The translations under genes and the position numbers were made by a program. This document shows, piece after piece, positions 34,801 through 42,796 of a stretch of 64,000 nt of DNA. Position 1 is the stretch's first letter. Each line of letters starts with the position of its first letter. Below the pieces are notes generated by a model, which searched no databases, had not been told where the DNA came from, and saw nothing but the letters and a program-made list of their open reading frames with translations. The DNA is from Pseudobdellovibrionaceae bacterium (lineage in GTDB: Bacteria; Bdellovibrionota; Bdellovibrionia; Bdellovibrionales; UBA1609), in NCBI GenBank assembly GCA_947444305.1, contig CANEZP010000002.1:347478-411477 (forward strand), in the 5' to 3' direction.

Positions 34801-35609
34801 TGACGAGCATGGAACGAGTGAAGTTCTATTCGAAGCTACCGCAGGAAGTTTCGGTGACGAAACCGACGGCCGACGTTATCGGCGAGTGGCCGCTTCGCGG
34901 AGAGGTCCGGTTCGAGAACGTGGTGGCACGCTACGCTCCACACTTGCCGCAAGTTTTGAAAGGTTTGTCCTTTCAAGTCCGGGCGGGCGAGAAGGCGGGA
35001 ATCATCGGACGGACGGGTTCGGGCAAAAGCACTTTGTTCCAAACTATGTACCGCTTTTTGGAACTCGAGAGTGGTCGGATATTGATTGATGGGGTGGATA
35101 TTGCCTCGATTCCGCTGAATAGATTGCGGAAGGCTTTGGCGATTATTCCCCAAGATCCGACCTTGTTCATGGGCAGCTTGCGCCGGAACTTGGACCGGGA
35201 CACTGAATTTACGGACGCCGAGATTTGGTCGGTTCTAGATCGAACATGCTTGGGTGACGTCGTTCGGGCTTTACCCGCCGGTCTTAAGACGGAGTTGACG
35301 GAAAACGGTGCGAACTTTTCGCAAGGTCAACGTCAGCTGCTGTGTTTAGCGCGTGCTCTATTGATGCGGGCGCGAGTGGTGATCTTAGACGAAGCCACGG
35401 CGAGCGTTGACGTGAAAACCGACGCGCTCGTGCAACGTGTGATCCGCGAAAGTTGTGAGGGCGTCACGATGTTGATCATCGCGCACCGCCTCGGCACGGT
35501 TCGCGATTGTGATCAGGTGCTGGAAATTAGCGAGGGCACACTTGCCCGTCGAATTGCGAAAACCGGATTGGCCGGTCCGGATTTCGGAGAAAGTCCATTG
35601 ATGGCGTAA
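31863..35609 (+). CDS. full-length ABCC/MRP-type ABC transporter
   Basis: The protein has about 1248 residues arranged TMD1-NBD1-TMD2-NBD2. NBD1 has Walker A GTVGAGKST (~428), signature LSGGQRQRISLARAIL and VVLDDPLSAVD, the form with DPLSAVD typical of ABCC NBD1. NBD2 has GRTGSGKST (~1050), FSQGQRQLLCLARALL and VILDEATASVD. This asymmetric pair is characteristic of eukaryotic MRP/Ycf1 proteins and uncommon in bacteria, which usually use half transporters. GTG 31863 is preferred, with GAGG 6 nt upstream; a TTG at 31812 adds 17 residues. A terminator follows at 35613. The substrate is unknown; the peptide upstream is one candidate. Confidence 0.87.
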   Translation: MAFLLRFWRKAFFSEINPVIELGAKRNLQAEDLPALPPELDPINETIPEAAIDWSSGPALMNSLLRASLKFMAWPMLFYMGNAALNLCGPVLVNRFVTRLQNGIGDGAAMTEALLYGLCIGVSGIIAGLCIQHYFYGSLRRFQITVNVLNTKIFRHSLALSKSAREKIAVGDIVNHMSTDTDSVSEMGNAVSDLIYCALMIAGAIGLLFYYIGDTAWVAVVLLGLLVPITKKVSADFTRFDEDLMKRRDARVSLMAQMLSAVRLVKYFGWEKSVGAEIGEIRTAELASRRRIAGAELLTTLVYVSVGTFVLFSVLAVHTWRGGHLDAALVFTCVSLFVLLEDPFAFISRVISMYINAKVGAERIAKFVAQPTVEPDAEGVSASGPGATAPVGFVMDGLNVHVGENHHWALKDLQLSLRAGESLAVVGTVGAGKSTFIHALLGELPASSGEIYFTDQQGGRHESVRIGYVPQEAYIINGPLKENLMFGNEGVTDADIDHAIEVAGLRQDMQLMQGGWRTEIGEKGINLSGGQRQRISLARAILHRPQLVVLDDPLSAVDPAMEAHLAERLLFGEWSNITRVVITHRLNHLRDFDRIAFLRAGELIACGTFGELEQSCADFREYLDEYALSKTGEVEKKALPERSALGGEGSRITDDEDREYGAVSGGVYRDYILSLGGEGRWRPLILVGLALAAASGTVFPLLQKTWLAYVSNIQSGEAAGTMPWLAQLAHGPSTAIYVYGGLGLLVLIATLAADFFWLKRGLAAGRDIHDNMLKSVLNANVRFYDSTPVGRVLQRFSRDMESIDIQLQWSFEHSMRCLAQVVITLALIVSILPWILLVIAPVLFIYYRVQKLYRVSAREAKRLDSISRSPRYAHFKETLQGLSVIRAFGKREWFLSEFYSRLAHNQRMFHGHYMINRWFSSRIPLVGGLVSLCTAVGIVLSVRYANLSPGLAGLLTVYSLSFWGVLNWGIRIWSEVEARMTSMERVKFYSKLPQEVSVTKPTADVIGEWPLRGEVRFENVVARYAPHLPQVLKGLSFQVRAGEKAGIIGRTGSGKSTLFQTMYRFLELESGRILIDGVDIASIPLNRLRKALAIIPQDPTLFMGSLRRNLDRDTEFTDAEIWSVLDRTCLGDVVRALPAGLKTELTENGANFSQGQRQLLCLARALLMRARVVILDEATASVDVKTDALVQRVIRESCEGVTMLIIAHRLGTVRDCDQVLEISEGTLARRIAKTGLAGPDFGESPLMA

Positions 35610-35612
35610 GGG

Positions 35613-35641
35613 TCCGGGATGCAAGTCCCGGATTTTTTTTT
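35613..35641 (+). terminator. rho-independent terminator of the ABC transporter gene
   Basis: A perfect stem TCCGGGA/TCCCGGA with a 6-nt loop is followed by nine T, starting 4 nt after the transporter stop codon. Confidence 0.9.
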
Positions 35642-35644
35642 ACT

Positions 35645-35700
35645 ACTCTGTTTGCACAGAGTGTCTGACTCAACGGAGTCTCTGTTTGTACAGAGTCAGA
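35645..35700. repeat. two further copies of the dispersed hairpin, in the reverse orientation
   Basis: Core 35646-35661 (CTCTGTTTGCACAGAG) and core 35680-35695 (CTCTGTTTGTACAGAG) are reverse complements of the element at 137-156, with one and zero mismatches. Between them a shorter ACTC-AACG-GAGT stem allows alternative folding. They sit between the ABC transporter terminator and the HNH gene. The remaining gap to 35835 is AT-rich and probably carries the HNH promoter. Confidence 0.8.
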
Positions 35701-35835
35701 TTTAGCAAAGTAAGATCAAAAATTCTGTCCGGCAAAGTCCGATAAACGGATTTTGTATATTAATCCGAATTATCATTGACGCAAGATCATCTTTTATATT
35801 TCTCTTCACGAATCGTACCACCGGAAAGAGAAACT

Positions 35836-36795
35836 ATGACCTTCAATCTCAAACAACAAGCAATCCACGAACGCGCCATACAAATTTGCTCTCAATACTT
35901 TAGGGCCGAAGCAGATATCATCACCATCCTAATCGAAGCCGAAAGGGAAAAGGTCGACCGGGCCTCGGGCAAAAACAGTTTATTCCAATATTCGGTGGAT
36001 GCTCTTCGCCTCACTGAATCGGTCGCCTATGCCTTCATCGCGGTAGCGCGCAAAAGCGCGCAGATTCCTGCGCTACTCGAAGCGATCTCCGCAAACAAAA
36101 TAACTATGTCAAAGGCGAGCCGAATGGTTTCGGTCTTGGACGAAGATAACGCCGACGATCTAATTACTTTTGCGAGTGAACGAACGTCGCGAGAACTTGA
36201 TTTCGAAGTTGCGCGCAGAAATCCACGCGCGCGGCAATTTGACCGAGCGAAGCCGATCTCGGGAGACCTAGTGGAAGTGATGATCACGATGACGGTCGCG
36301 GAATACGAAGAGCTCAATAGATCGCGAGCCCTTTTAGCGCAAAAAGGCCGGGCCGGAACGCTGGGTGGTGATATTGTTCAAATCGCGAAATATTTTAATG
36401 ATCGCGAAGACCCAGTCCGTAAGGCTGACCGCGCGGCAAAGAGAAACGAAGCAAAAGCGGGTAGCAAAATTAAAACAGAGACCAGCGTAGAAGCCGAACT
36501 CTGTACAAACAGAGTTCCACTAACGAACGCGCAGAAACACGCGGTACACGCCCGGGACCGGGGGCGCTGCACATATACAGACGCGGATGGACACCGCTGC
36601 GGAACGGACCGATGGGTCGATATTCACCACATCGTTCCGGTCGCACGGGGAGGGAGCAATGAGCCTGAAAATCTAGTCACGCTTTGCTGGGCTCATCATG
36701 ATCTTATTCACCAGCTTCAATTCGATCTGCACGGTTACCCTGGGCCTTCGGGCCCTAGAGTTTGGACTGATCGAGGTGAAAACCTTCGGCGCTGA
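35836..36795 (+). CDS. HNH endonuclease family protein
   Basis: The 319-residue protein has a helical N-terminal region (about 1-190) that resembles the domain found before HNH in DUF222/13E12-type proteins, a basic linker (about 190-220), and a C-terminal HNH nuclease. In the nuclease, two Cys pairs (RGRCTYTD, HRCGTD and LCWAHH) could bind zinc, with DIHHIVPVARGG and NEPENLVTLC giving catalytic His265 and Asn. The linker codons 221-228 (ELCTNRVP) are encoded by a perfect copy of the dispersed hairpin. GGAAAGAG precedes the ATG. Its end overlaps the convergent HAD gene by 41 nt. It may be a mobile or selfish gene; the target is unknown. Confidence 0.8.
   Translation: MTFNLKQQAIHERAIQICSQYFRAEADIITILIEAEREKVDRASGKNSLFQYSVDALRLTESVAYAFIAVARKSAQIPALLEAISANKITMSKASRMVSVLDEDNADDLITFASERTSRELDFEVARRNPRARQFDRAKPISGDLVEVMITMTVAEYEELNRSRALLAQKGRAGTLGGDIVQIAKYFNDREDPVRKADRAAKRNEAKAGSKIKTETSVEAELCTNRVPLTNAQKHAVHARDRGRCTYTDADGHRCGTDRWVDIHHIVPVARGGSNEPENLVTLCWAHHDLIHQLQFDLHGYPGPSGPRVWTDRGENLRR
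36496..36517. repeat. dispersed hairpin copy inside the HNH gene
   Basis: GAACTCTG-TACAAA-CAGAGTTC is a perfect 8-bp stem with a 6-nt loop; the 20 bp AACTCTGTACAAACAGAGTT is identical to positions 137-156, and the identity continues for two more bases (CC). It is read in frame as ELCTNRVP between the linker and the HNH domain. Confidence 0.85.
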
Positions 36796-37369
36796 CTCGC
36801 AACCAACCCATTCCGGCCGCACGGGCGGCTTCGACGCCTAAGTCGGCATCCTCAAAGGCCAGGCAGTGGGTGGGGTCTACGTGTAAGGCCGTGGCGCCTT
36901 TGAGGAAGCAGTCAGGGGCGGGTTTGCCCTTTTCGTAATCTTCGGCACCGATGATTGCTTCGAACTTGTTCAGGATTCCAAGGTGACGCAAAGTTTTCTC
37001 GATCGAATCACGCGGACTCCCCGAGACCACCGCGAAGGGTACTCGCCCGTGAAAATCCCGGATCACCTCAGCGACCGCCCGGATCGGTTCGACCGTCGTG
37101 ATCAAATCTAAATAAGCGTTTTCTTTATCATGCGAAACCACTTCGGGATCCATGGCCAAGCCATGCTCTTCGTTCAGCAATCCAACAATCCGGCGGGTCG
37201 GACGGCCGGCCCAGGTCAGATGCTCGGCCAAAGAGATGGAGGCGCCCCATTTCGCCAAAGCACGGTTCCAAGCAATTAGGTGCACCGGCATCGAATCGGC
37301 AATCGTGCCGTCGCAGTCAAAGAGGAAAGCCGAGTACTTCGTTAAATCGATCAATTTCTTCACGTCCAT
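36755..37369 (-). CDS. HAD-superfamily hydrolase, beta-phosphoglucomutase-like
   Basis: The 204-residue protein has HAD motif I FLFDCDGTIADS (nucleophile Asp and acid/base Asp), motif II VSGSPR, motif III around GKPAPDCFLKGA, and motif IV FEDADLGVEAARAAGM. A helical cap lies between motifs I and II. Such proteins dephosphorylate sugar phosphates or act as phosphomutases. Substrate not predictable. Its 3' end overlaps the HNH gene by 41 nt, which is unusual and may reflect insertion of that gene. Confidence 0.85.
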   Translation of the reverse strand: MDVKKLIDLTKYSAFLFDCDGTIADSMPVHLIAWNRALAKWGASISLAEHLTWAGRPTRRIVGLLNEEHGLAMDPEVVSHDKENAYLDLITTVEPIRAVAEVIRDFHGRVPFAVVSGSPRDSIEKTLRHLGILNKFEAIIGAEDYEKGKPAPDCFLKGATALHVDPTHCLAFEDADLGVEAARAAGMGWLRVSAEGFHLDQSKL

Positions 37370-37433
37370 GCAATAGCTCTAACATGCGGGTGCCGGGGGT
37401 GACACTGTCCGATTTACGGGCTACGAAGCACCC

Positions 37434-38600
37434 ATGTCCACATTTGAACTCCAAGAATTTTTTCTCGTCGCGCTTCCGGGTCTCGAAGATATTGTACAAG
37501 CCGAAGTGCGTGACTGGTTTCCCGATTTTGAATCTAAGCTCGAACACGGTGGGGTTACCGTAATGGCCCCACTCGCAGAGGGCTTGGCCATGAACCTTGC
37601 GTTAAAAACGCCGACCCGGATATTGCTGCGGATGAAGACGTTTCGCTGCAAAGATTTTCCGAAGCTTTATAATAAAATCGCCGCATTTCCGTGGAAAGAA
37701 TGGATCGATCCGACCTGCGAAATCAAAATCCACGTTTCCACCAGACTCTCGCGTTTGAAGATCAAAAACCGGATCGAGGAGACGTGCAAAGACGGCTGGA
37801 TTGAATATCAGAAGAAACAGAACGTAATCTGTATCCGCGGAAAAACGGCGGACATGTTCGTCCGCTTCATCAACGACGATTGCACGATATCCTTAGACAC
37901 CTCCGGTGAACGTCTGCACAAGCGCGGACAAAGGCAATTCATCGGTGAAGCGCCTCTCCGGGAAACCATCGCGGCGTCGCTCCTCCAGCATTTGGGCCGC
38001 AAACACGCCTGGAACATTCCGGGAAATATCGAGCTTGTCGATCCCATGATGGGCAGCGGAACATTCTTGCTCGAGGCGGCTTTTCGTGACGAATTGGTCG
38101 AAGCGCGCGATTTTGCGTTCGAAAGATTTGCGGCGCAGCCGGACGCCAAACCGAAGCTACAAACAAAGCGTCCGAAGTTCGATTCGCTCATTGGTTTCGA
38201 AAAAGACCTGAAAACTCAAGCCGCGGCCAAAGTGAACCTAAAGGACACCTCACGCGTAACGCTCAAAAAAGAGGATTTCTTTGATGCTAAACCACTTCCG
38301 CCCGCCGGAAATAAGCAACGCTGGGTCATCGCGAACCCTCCGTACAATGAGCGAATTAAGGTCAAAGAACCTCTTCCTGATTTGTACGCACGCCTATTTG
38401 CCAAGGCTGAGGAAGTCGCCAAACCCGATCTGGCCTGCTTTCTGTTGCCGTCAAAATCGGTGAAGGGAAAGTTTGATTTACCCCGCGGTTGGAAGGTTTT
38501 AGAAAAAAGACCCTTCTTGAATGGCGGAATACCGGTCGTTGCCTTTGTTTTTGGTCGATCTGATGGGATTTCGTCGAAGAAAGTGCCTTCCGCCGATTGA
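37434..38600 (+). CDS. THUMP-domain RNA guanine-N2 methyltransferase, RlmL/Trm14-like
   Basis: The 388-residue protein has an N-terminal ferredoxin-like/THUMP region (VALPGLEDIVQAEV, then CEIKIHVSTRLSRLKIKNRI) and a C-terminal SAM-dependent methyltransferase. The latter has LHKRGQR with EAPLRETIAASLL, motif I LVDPMMGSGTFLLEAA, and the catalytic ANPPYNERI. These are the marks of the RlmL family, which methylate G2445 in 23S rRNA, or of tRNA Trm14. It lacks the second methyltransferase (RlmK) of E. coli RlmKL. Confidence 0.87.
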   Translation: MSTFELQEFFLVALPGLEDIVQAEVRDWFPDFESKLEHGGVTVMAPLAEGLAMNLALKTPTRILLRMKTFRCKDFPKLYNKIAAFPWKEWIDPTCEIKIHVSTRLSRLKIKNRIEETCKDGWIEYQKKQNVICIRGKTADMFVRFINDDCTISLDTSGERLHKRGQRQFIGEAPLRETIAASLLQHLGRKHAWNIPGNIELVDPMMGSGTFLLEAAFRDELVEARDFAFERFAAQPDAKPKLQTKRPKFDSLIGFEKDLKTQAAAKVNLKDTSRVTLKKEDFFDAKPLPPAGNKQRWVIANPPYNERIKVKEPLPDLYARLFAKAEEVAKPDLACFLLPSKSVKGKFDLPRGWKVLEKRPFLNGGIPVVAFVFGRSDGISSKKVPSAD

Positions 38601-38655
38601 CCGCACCCGACTTTATATCCATTATAGGCCCTTAATTTTCAAAGAGGATTACGCG

Positions 38656-39099
38656 ATGAAATCAGTTACCGAATTCTGGACCGCCACGCTGAACAAAGGC
38701 ATCAAAGCTAAAGAAGAGCTGACCGCCGCCGGCAAAACCGCCGAAGAAGTTATGGCCGGAATCGGCGAAGCTTTCAAATACGAAGGCGACAAGCTGAAGC
38801 ACTTCGTGAACTCTATCGAGTGCGCGATCGCGAACCCCGAAAAATTGAGCCGCGTAAAAGTGGTTCAGTTGGCCGAAGGCGAGAAGGTTCCCGCGAAAGC
38901 CACCAAGATCGAAGAACATCACTACGTTCCCGACTTCCAACAAGAAGCTCGCGCTGTAAGCACGGCTAAACGTGATCCGAAAGCGCAAGGCGGTCCGAAA
39001 AAAGACGCCAATCGTCCGAAAACTTCGCCTTGGGGTCTTACTCCTGAAGAGAAAGCGGCCAAAAAAGGCGGCGGTAAAGCGGCTAAGCCTACGACTTAA
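38656..39099 (+). CDS. small basic protein with Lys/Pro-rich tail, unknown
   Basis: The 147-residue protein has an ordered, helical N-terminal part (MKSVTEFWTATLNKGIKAKE, KYEGDKLKHFVNSIECAIA) and a basic, probably disordered tail (DPKAQGGPKKDANRPKTSPW, ending KAAKPTT). No signal peptide, so it is probably cytoplasmic; the tail could bind nucleic acid. AGAGGATTACGCG precedes the ATG. It is coupled to the following lipoprotein gene by a TAATG overlap. Confidence 0.65.
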   Translation: MKSVTEFWTATLNKGIKAKEELTAAGKTAEEVMAGIGEAFKYEGDKLKHFVNSIECAIANPEKLSRVKVVQLAEGEKVPAKATKIEEHHYVPDFQQEARAVSTAKRDPKAQGGPKKDANRPKTSPWGLTPEEKAAKKGGGKAAKPTT

Positions 39100-39623
39100 T
39101 GATCTTCAGACTTATCGGCGCCGCCACTTTGAGCGGCGTCTTTGTTTTGGCCCTCACGTCCTGTGCTACCGCCTATCGCGGTCCATCGCCTGATTTCTCT
39201 TTAAAGGGCGAAGCTCGAACAACCGAAATCGAAAAATTCAGTCTCACCGAAGGTTTTTTTAACCAAGCGCCCGGCCAGTTTATGATGGGCTCCGGACAGC
39301 AGCCGTATTTTACCGAAAGTTTATTGCCGATCGTACGCGATGTCTCGCCCCGCGCGGTCCGTAGGATCGACAAAGCAAAAGTTTGGCACCGGATTGCGCA
39401 AGGCGGCCTCTTACTAGCCACGGTCATTTTGATTTCTGAATTTACAGACGGTGATGACCGCTTTTTGAGTCACGAACAAGCAATCGCTTATTGGTCGGGA
39501 CTCGGTATAAGTTTATCGGCAAGTTTTGTCCGGGCTCAGCAGCTCAATCGCGCCGCGCATGAATACAACGAGGATCTCCGGACAAAGTTTTCTCCGTCCG
39601 TCGCAATGACGTTCAGCTATTGA
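39099..39623 (+). CDS. lipoprotein, unknown
   Basis: The 174-residue protein begins MIFRLIGAATLSGVFVLALT with lipobox LTSC. A second hydrophobic stretch (IAQGGLLLATVILISEF) and a third (AYWSGLGISLSASFV) follow, and it ends SPSVAMTFSY, like an outer-membrane protein strand. Translation is coupled to the upstream gene by TAATG. Function unknown. Confidence 0.65.
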   Translation: MIFRLIGAATLSGVFVLALTSCATAYRGPSPDFSLKGEARTTEIEKFSLTEGFFNQAPGQFMMGSGQQPYFTESLLPIVRDVSPRAVRRIDKAKVWHRIAQGGLLLATVILISEFTDGDDRFLSHEQAIAYWSGLGISLSASFVRAQQLNRAAHEYNEDLRTKFSPSVAMTFSY

Positions 39624-39656
39624 CTCTGTTTAAACAGAACTTTTACTTAAACAGAA
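39624..39656. repeat. degenerate relative of the dispersed hairpin
   Basis: CTCTGTTTAAACAGAA begins directly after the lipoprotein stop codon, with the related half-unit ACTTAAACAGAACC just after. The core CTGTTTAAACAG is fully palindromic. It resembles the family at 137, 35646, 35680 and 36499 but differs in the loop and one arm. It may serve as a 3' hairpin for the convergent genes. Confidence 0.5.
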
Positions 39657-39659
39657 CCT

Positions 39660-41192
39660 TCACCACTCGGTCGGAAAATAATCTTTTAGAAACTTACCGC
39701 ACCAGTGCTTGCCCGTATTGATTCCGTCGATAAACGGATCGCAAACGCGAGCCGCACCGTCGACTATATCTAGAGGCGGATGGAAATCGTGATCGTCTTG
39801 TTTGCGCTTTGAAATCTGCGCAGGATCTTCATCGGTCACCCAACCGGTATCGACCGCATTCATGAATATGCCGTCCTTCACCAGATCTAGCGAAGCGGTC
39901 AGGGTCATCATGTTCAGCGCGGCTTTGGCCATGTTGGTATGCGGATGCTTATCGGTCTTCGTGTAACGCGAAAATTTACCTTCCATCGCGCTTACGTTAA
40001 CGATGTGCTTGCGGCCGGTATTGTCCCGTCTCATCATCGGTGCGAGGCGGCTGCATAAAACAAACGGAGCAATCGAGTTCACCAACTGAACTTCAAGCAT
40101 CTCCGGCGTCGGAACCTCGGCCAGGCTCAATCGCCAACTATTGTTTTTACGCAAATCAATCTGTTGAAGGTCGGCGTCCAACTTGCCCTCGGGGAAAACT
40201 TCCTGCGCCGACAACGAATTGTCGTAGGAGTAGGGGATTTGCGAGAGCTCCGCGGATTTTTTAATGCCGATACCCGGACCTTGTCCATGCCACGCGACGG
40301 GTAGATTTTTGCCGGACACGTCGTCCGGAGGTAGTCCGGAGGTCAAAGCCGTGAGGTGACTTTTGCATTCCTCGAAAGAGGCTAGAAGCCCGCGTACGTT
40401 GGCTTCGTGCTCGTGAAACGGCTTCTTCTCAAACTCGAGCATGTGCGCATAAAATCCGGGCGGTCGGCGGACGGTCTGGGCGGCATTGTTGATGAGTATA
40501 TCGAGGCGATCATATTTCCGCTCAATGTAGCTACAGAAAATCTCAACGGATGGCGTATGCCGAAGATCCAAACCATAAACGCTCAACCGGTCGGACCACT
40601 CCGCAAAATCCTTTTCCCGCGCAAATCGTGCGGCCGCGTCCGCCGGGAAGCGTGTCGTGACGATCACGCGGGCACCGGATTGCAACATCATGATGGCCGC
40701 GTAGTATCCAATCTTCAAACGTGCGCCCGTGATTAAGGCGACTTGTCCGTCCATGCGTGCCCGCTGAAAGCGCTTCTGATAATTAAACTCGCCGCAGGCC
40801 ACGCACATCGAATCATAAAAGTGATGCAGCTGGGTGAACTCAACTTTGCAAACGTAGCAGTTGCGGGAGTTCTCAAGGGACGGTCCGGCCGGAGCCTGGC
40901 CGGGTAGGGCGTCCGGCGCCTGGAAAACGGTGGCTTTGCGCGCCTCCCGGATGCCGGTCGAATTCCGTGCCGTCCGATCGGCGGCCACTTTCTTTTTCTC
41001 GCGCGCCCGTCGGATCTCTTTGTTCCGGAGTCGCAATTCAAGCCGCGATGGCCGCACGAGGCGGCCCGCCGCGATCATCAAAGCTTCGCGTAGTCCTTGA
41101 GGAATTTGCTCGAGGCTCGCGCCGTCGGTCACCAGGGCCTCGAGCGTGCGCACGGCTTTTTCTACTTGTCCGGGATCCGTCGGATTGTCCAT
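39660..41192 (-). CDS. SDR-family oxidoreductase with N-terminal extension and zinc-ribbon-like Cys pairs
   Basis: The 510-residue protein has about 110 residues of helical, basic N-terminus, then CYVCKVEF and CVACGEF (two CxxC, ribbon-like) at about residues 112-138, then a Rossmann SDR domain. The latter has the NAD(P) motif [24 protein letters not shown], and the Ser strand [10 protein letters not shown]. The catalytic YxxxK reads TNMAK in [13 protein letters not shown], so Tyr is replaced by Thr. A similar reading is known in a plant-like SDR group, but activity is uncertain. Confidence 0.75.
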   Translation of the reverse strand: MDNPTDPGQVEKAVRTLEALVTDGASLEQIPQGLREALMIAAGRLVRPSRLELRLRNKEIRRAREKKKVAADRTARNSTGIREARKATVFQAPDALPGQAPAGPSLENSRNCYVCKVEFTQLHHFYDSMCVACGEFNYQKRFQRARMDGQVALITGARLKIGYYAAIMMLQSGARVIVTTRFPADAAARFAREKDFAEWSDRLSVYGLDLRHTPSVEIFCSYIERKYDRLDILINNAAQTVRRPPGFYAHMLEFEKKPFHEHEANVRGLLASFEECKSHLTALTSGLPPDDVSGKNLPVAWHGQGPGIGIKKSAELSQIPYSYDNSLSAQEVFPEGKLDADLQQIDLRKNNSWRLSLAEVPTPEMLEVQLVNSIAPFVLCSRLAPMMRRDNTGRKHIVNVSAMEGKFSRYTKTDKHPHTNMAKAALNMMTLTASLDLVKDGIFMNAVDTGWVTDEDPAQISKRKQDDHDFHPPLDIVDGAARVCDPFIDGINTGKHWCGKFLKDYFPTEW

Positions 41193-41287
41193 GAAGCGTC
41201 CGATTTAACACAAAGTTCCGGCTTAATCCACCCGGGCGGGGCTTTCACGCGCTTACAATCGGCCGGTCGCTATGGCATATTCCAGCC

Positions 41288-42787
41288 ATGAAACACGCCG
41301 ATACCCAAGCTCCGCGTCCGAAAGCCCTTCTCGTAGGTTTACAACTGCCCGGCATGTCCGAAGCCGACAACATCGGTTCGCTCGAAGAACTTAAACGCCT
41401 CGTCGACACGCTGGGCTTCGAAGTCGTGGGGCAAGTGACGCAAAAGCGCGGCAGCACGCGGGCGCCCTTAGTCGTCGGTGAGGGAAAACTGCGCGAACTT
41501 GCGCGCTGGACCGGCGGCCCCGGCTTTATCGCACCGTCGGTAATCAAAAAGAAAAGCAAGGCGGCCGAGCGCTTTGGCCATGACCAAGAAGATGACGACT
41601 ACATCGACGGACAGGATGACTATAACCTCAGCGGCATAAACGATGACGAGGGTTTCGACACGGACTCAACGGGCCGAAGCGAAAACTCCGAAGGAGCAGA
41701 AGAGGAAGAAGAATCGAAAGAGGACCAGGCCGGCGAAAGCGGCCCGCCCGAGGGAGTGCAAGCGACCGTCATCGTCTTCGACAGCGAACTCTCACCGTCG
41801 CAGTTAAGGAATCTCGAATCCGCGACCGGTGCCGAGGTGCTCGACCGAACCGGCGTGATCATCGAAATTTTCTCGCGGCACGCCCGCACCCGCGCGGCAC
41901 GCTTGCAAGTTGAGATCGCACGATTGAAATACTTGGCCCCGCGCCTTCGCGAGACGGGTGGCGGCAGTGAACGGCAAGGCGGCGGAGTAGGCGGAAAAGG
42001 CGCGGGCGAAAGCTCGCAGGAACTGGATCGACGTCACATACGTGATCGCATCAAAGAATTAAAAGTGGAACTCGAGGGCGTGCAAGAAGAAAGCACCGTC
42101 CGCCGCAGCCGTCGCTCCGGAGAAAATGCGGTGGCGCTGGTCGGTTACACCAACGCCGGTAAATCTTCTTTAATGCGCGCGATGACCGGGAGCGAGATTC
42201 TCGTCGCCGATAAATTATTCGCGACGCTCGACACGACGGTGAGGCCGATGCATCCGCCGAGTCAGCCGCGCGTTTTGCTTTCCGACACCGTGGGCTTCAT
42301 CAAAAAGTTGCCGCATGATTTGGTGGCCTCGTTCCATTCGACGCTCGAAGAAGCCTTGCATGCGAATCTGCTTTTGTACGTCGTCGATGCGAGCGATCCG
42401 ACTTTTCGTCAACAGCTCGAAGTCACGAAAAGCGTGTTGGGTGAGATCGGCGCGACCGAACATCCGAGCTATCTCGTGTTGAACAAACGTGATCGCTTGA
42501 CGGCCCTGCAGATGCAGGAACTCAAAAACGAGTTTCCCGACGCCATCATGATTTCCACGCGCGATAAAAAAGATCTCGCCGATATGCGAGAAACACTTTT
42601 GAGCTTCTTTGAAAAAGATATGAGCGAGGCGGATCTCACCGTACCGTACACAATTCAGGGCGCCATCGGCGAGATTCGTCGACAAATGCGGGTAATCGGT
42701 GAATCCTACAACGAGGCCGGCGTAACGCTGAAAGTGCGCGCGCGCCAAGAAGACCTCGCTCGTATCCGATCACGCTTCAAGTTGTAA
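41288..42787 (+). CDS. hflX: ribosome-associated GTPase HflX, with acidic insertion
   Basis: The 499-residue protein has the HflX N-terminal domain (LEELKRLVDTLGFEVVGQVT, VVGEGKL, VIVFDSELSPSQLRNLE, VLDRTGVIIEIFSRHARTRA), the helical linker and the G domain (G1 GYTNAGKSS, switch LFATLDTTVRPM, G3 SDTVGFIKKLPHDLVASFHS, G4 NKRD). HflX splits stalled or hibernating 70S ribosomes. Unusually, an acidic low-complexity insertion of about 58 residues (98-156, with EEEEESKED) interrupts the N-terminal domain. The small gene 42797 follows after 9 nt. Confidence 0.92.
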   Translation: MKHADTQAPRPKALLVGLQLPGMSEADNIGSLEELKRLVDTLGFEVVGQVTQKRGSTRAPLVVGEGKLRELARWTGGPGFIAPSVIKKKSKAAERFGHDQEDDDYIDGQDDYNLSGINDDEGFDTDSTGRSENSEGAEEEEESKEDQAGESGPPEGVQATVIVFDSELSPSQLRNLESATGAEVLDRTGVIIEIFSRHARTRAARLQVEIARLKYLAPRLRETGGGSERQGGGVGGKGAGESSQELDRRHIRDRIKELKVELEGVQEESTVRRSRRSGENAVALVGYTNAGKSSLMRAMTGSEILVADKLFATLDTTVRPMHPPSQPRVLLSDTVGFIKKLPHDLVASFHSTLEEALHANLLLYVVDASDPTFRQQLEVTKSVLGEIGATEHPSYLVLNKRDRLTALQMQELKNEFPDAIMISTRDKKDLADMRETLLSFFEKDMSEADLTVPYTIQGAIGEIRRQMRVIGESYNEAGVTLKVRARQEDLARIRSRFKL

Positions 42788-42796
42788 GGAGAAGTC

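Noticed and set aside
41245..41559. Minus-strand frame at the hflX start
   Set aside because: Antisense shadow of the conserved HflX N-terminal domain.
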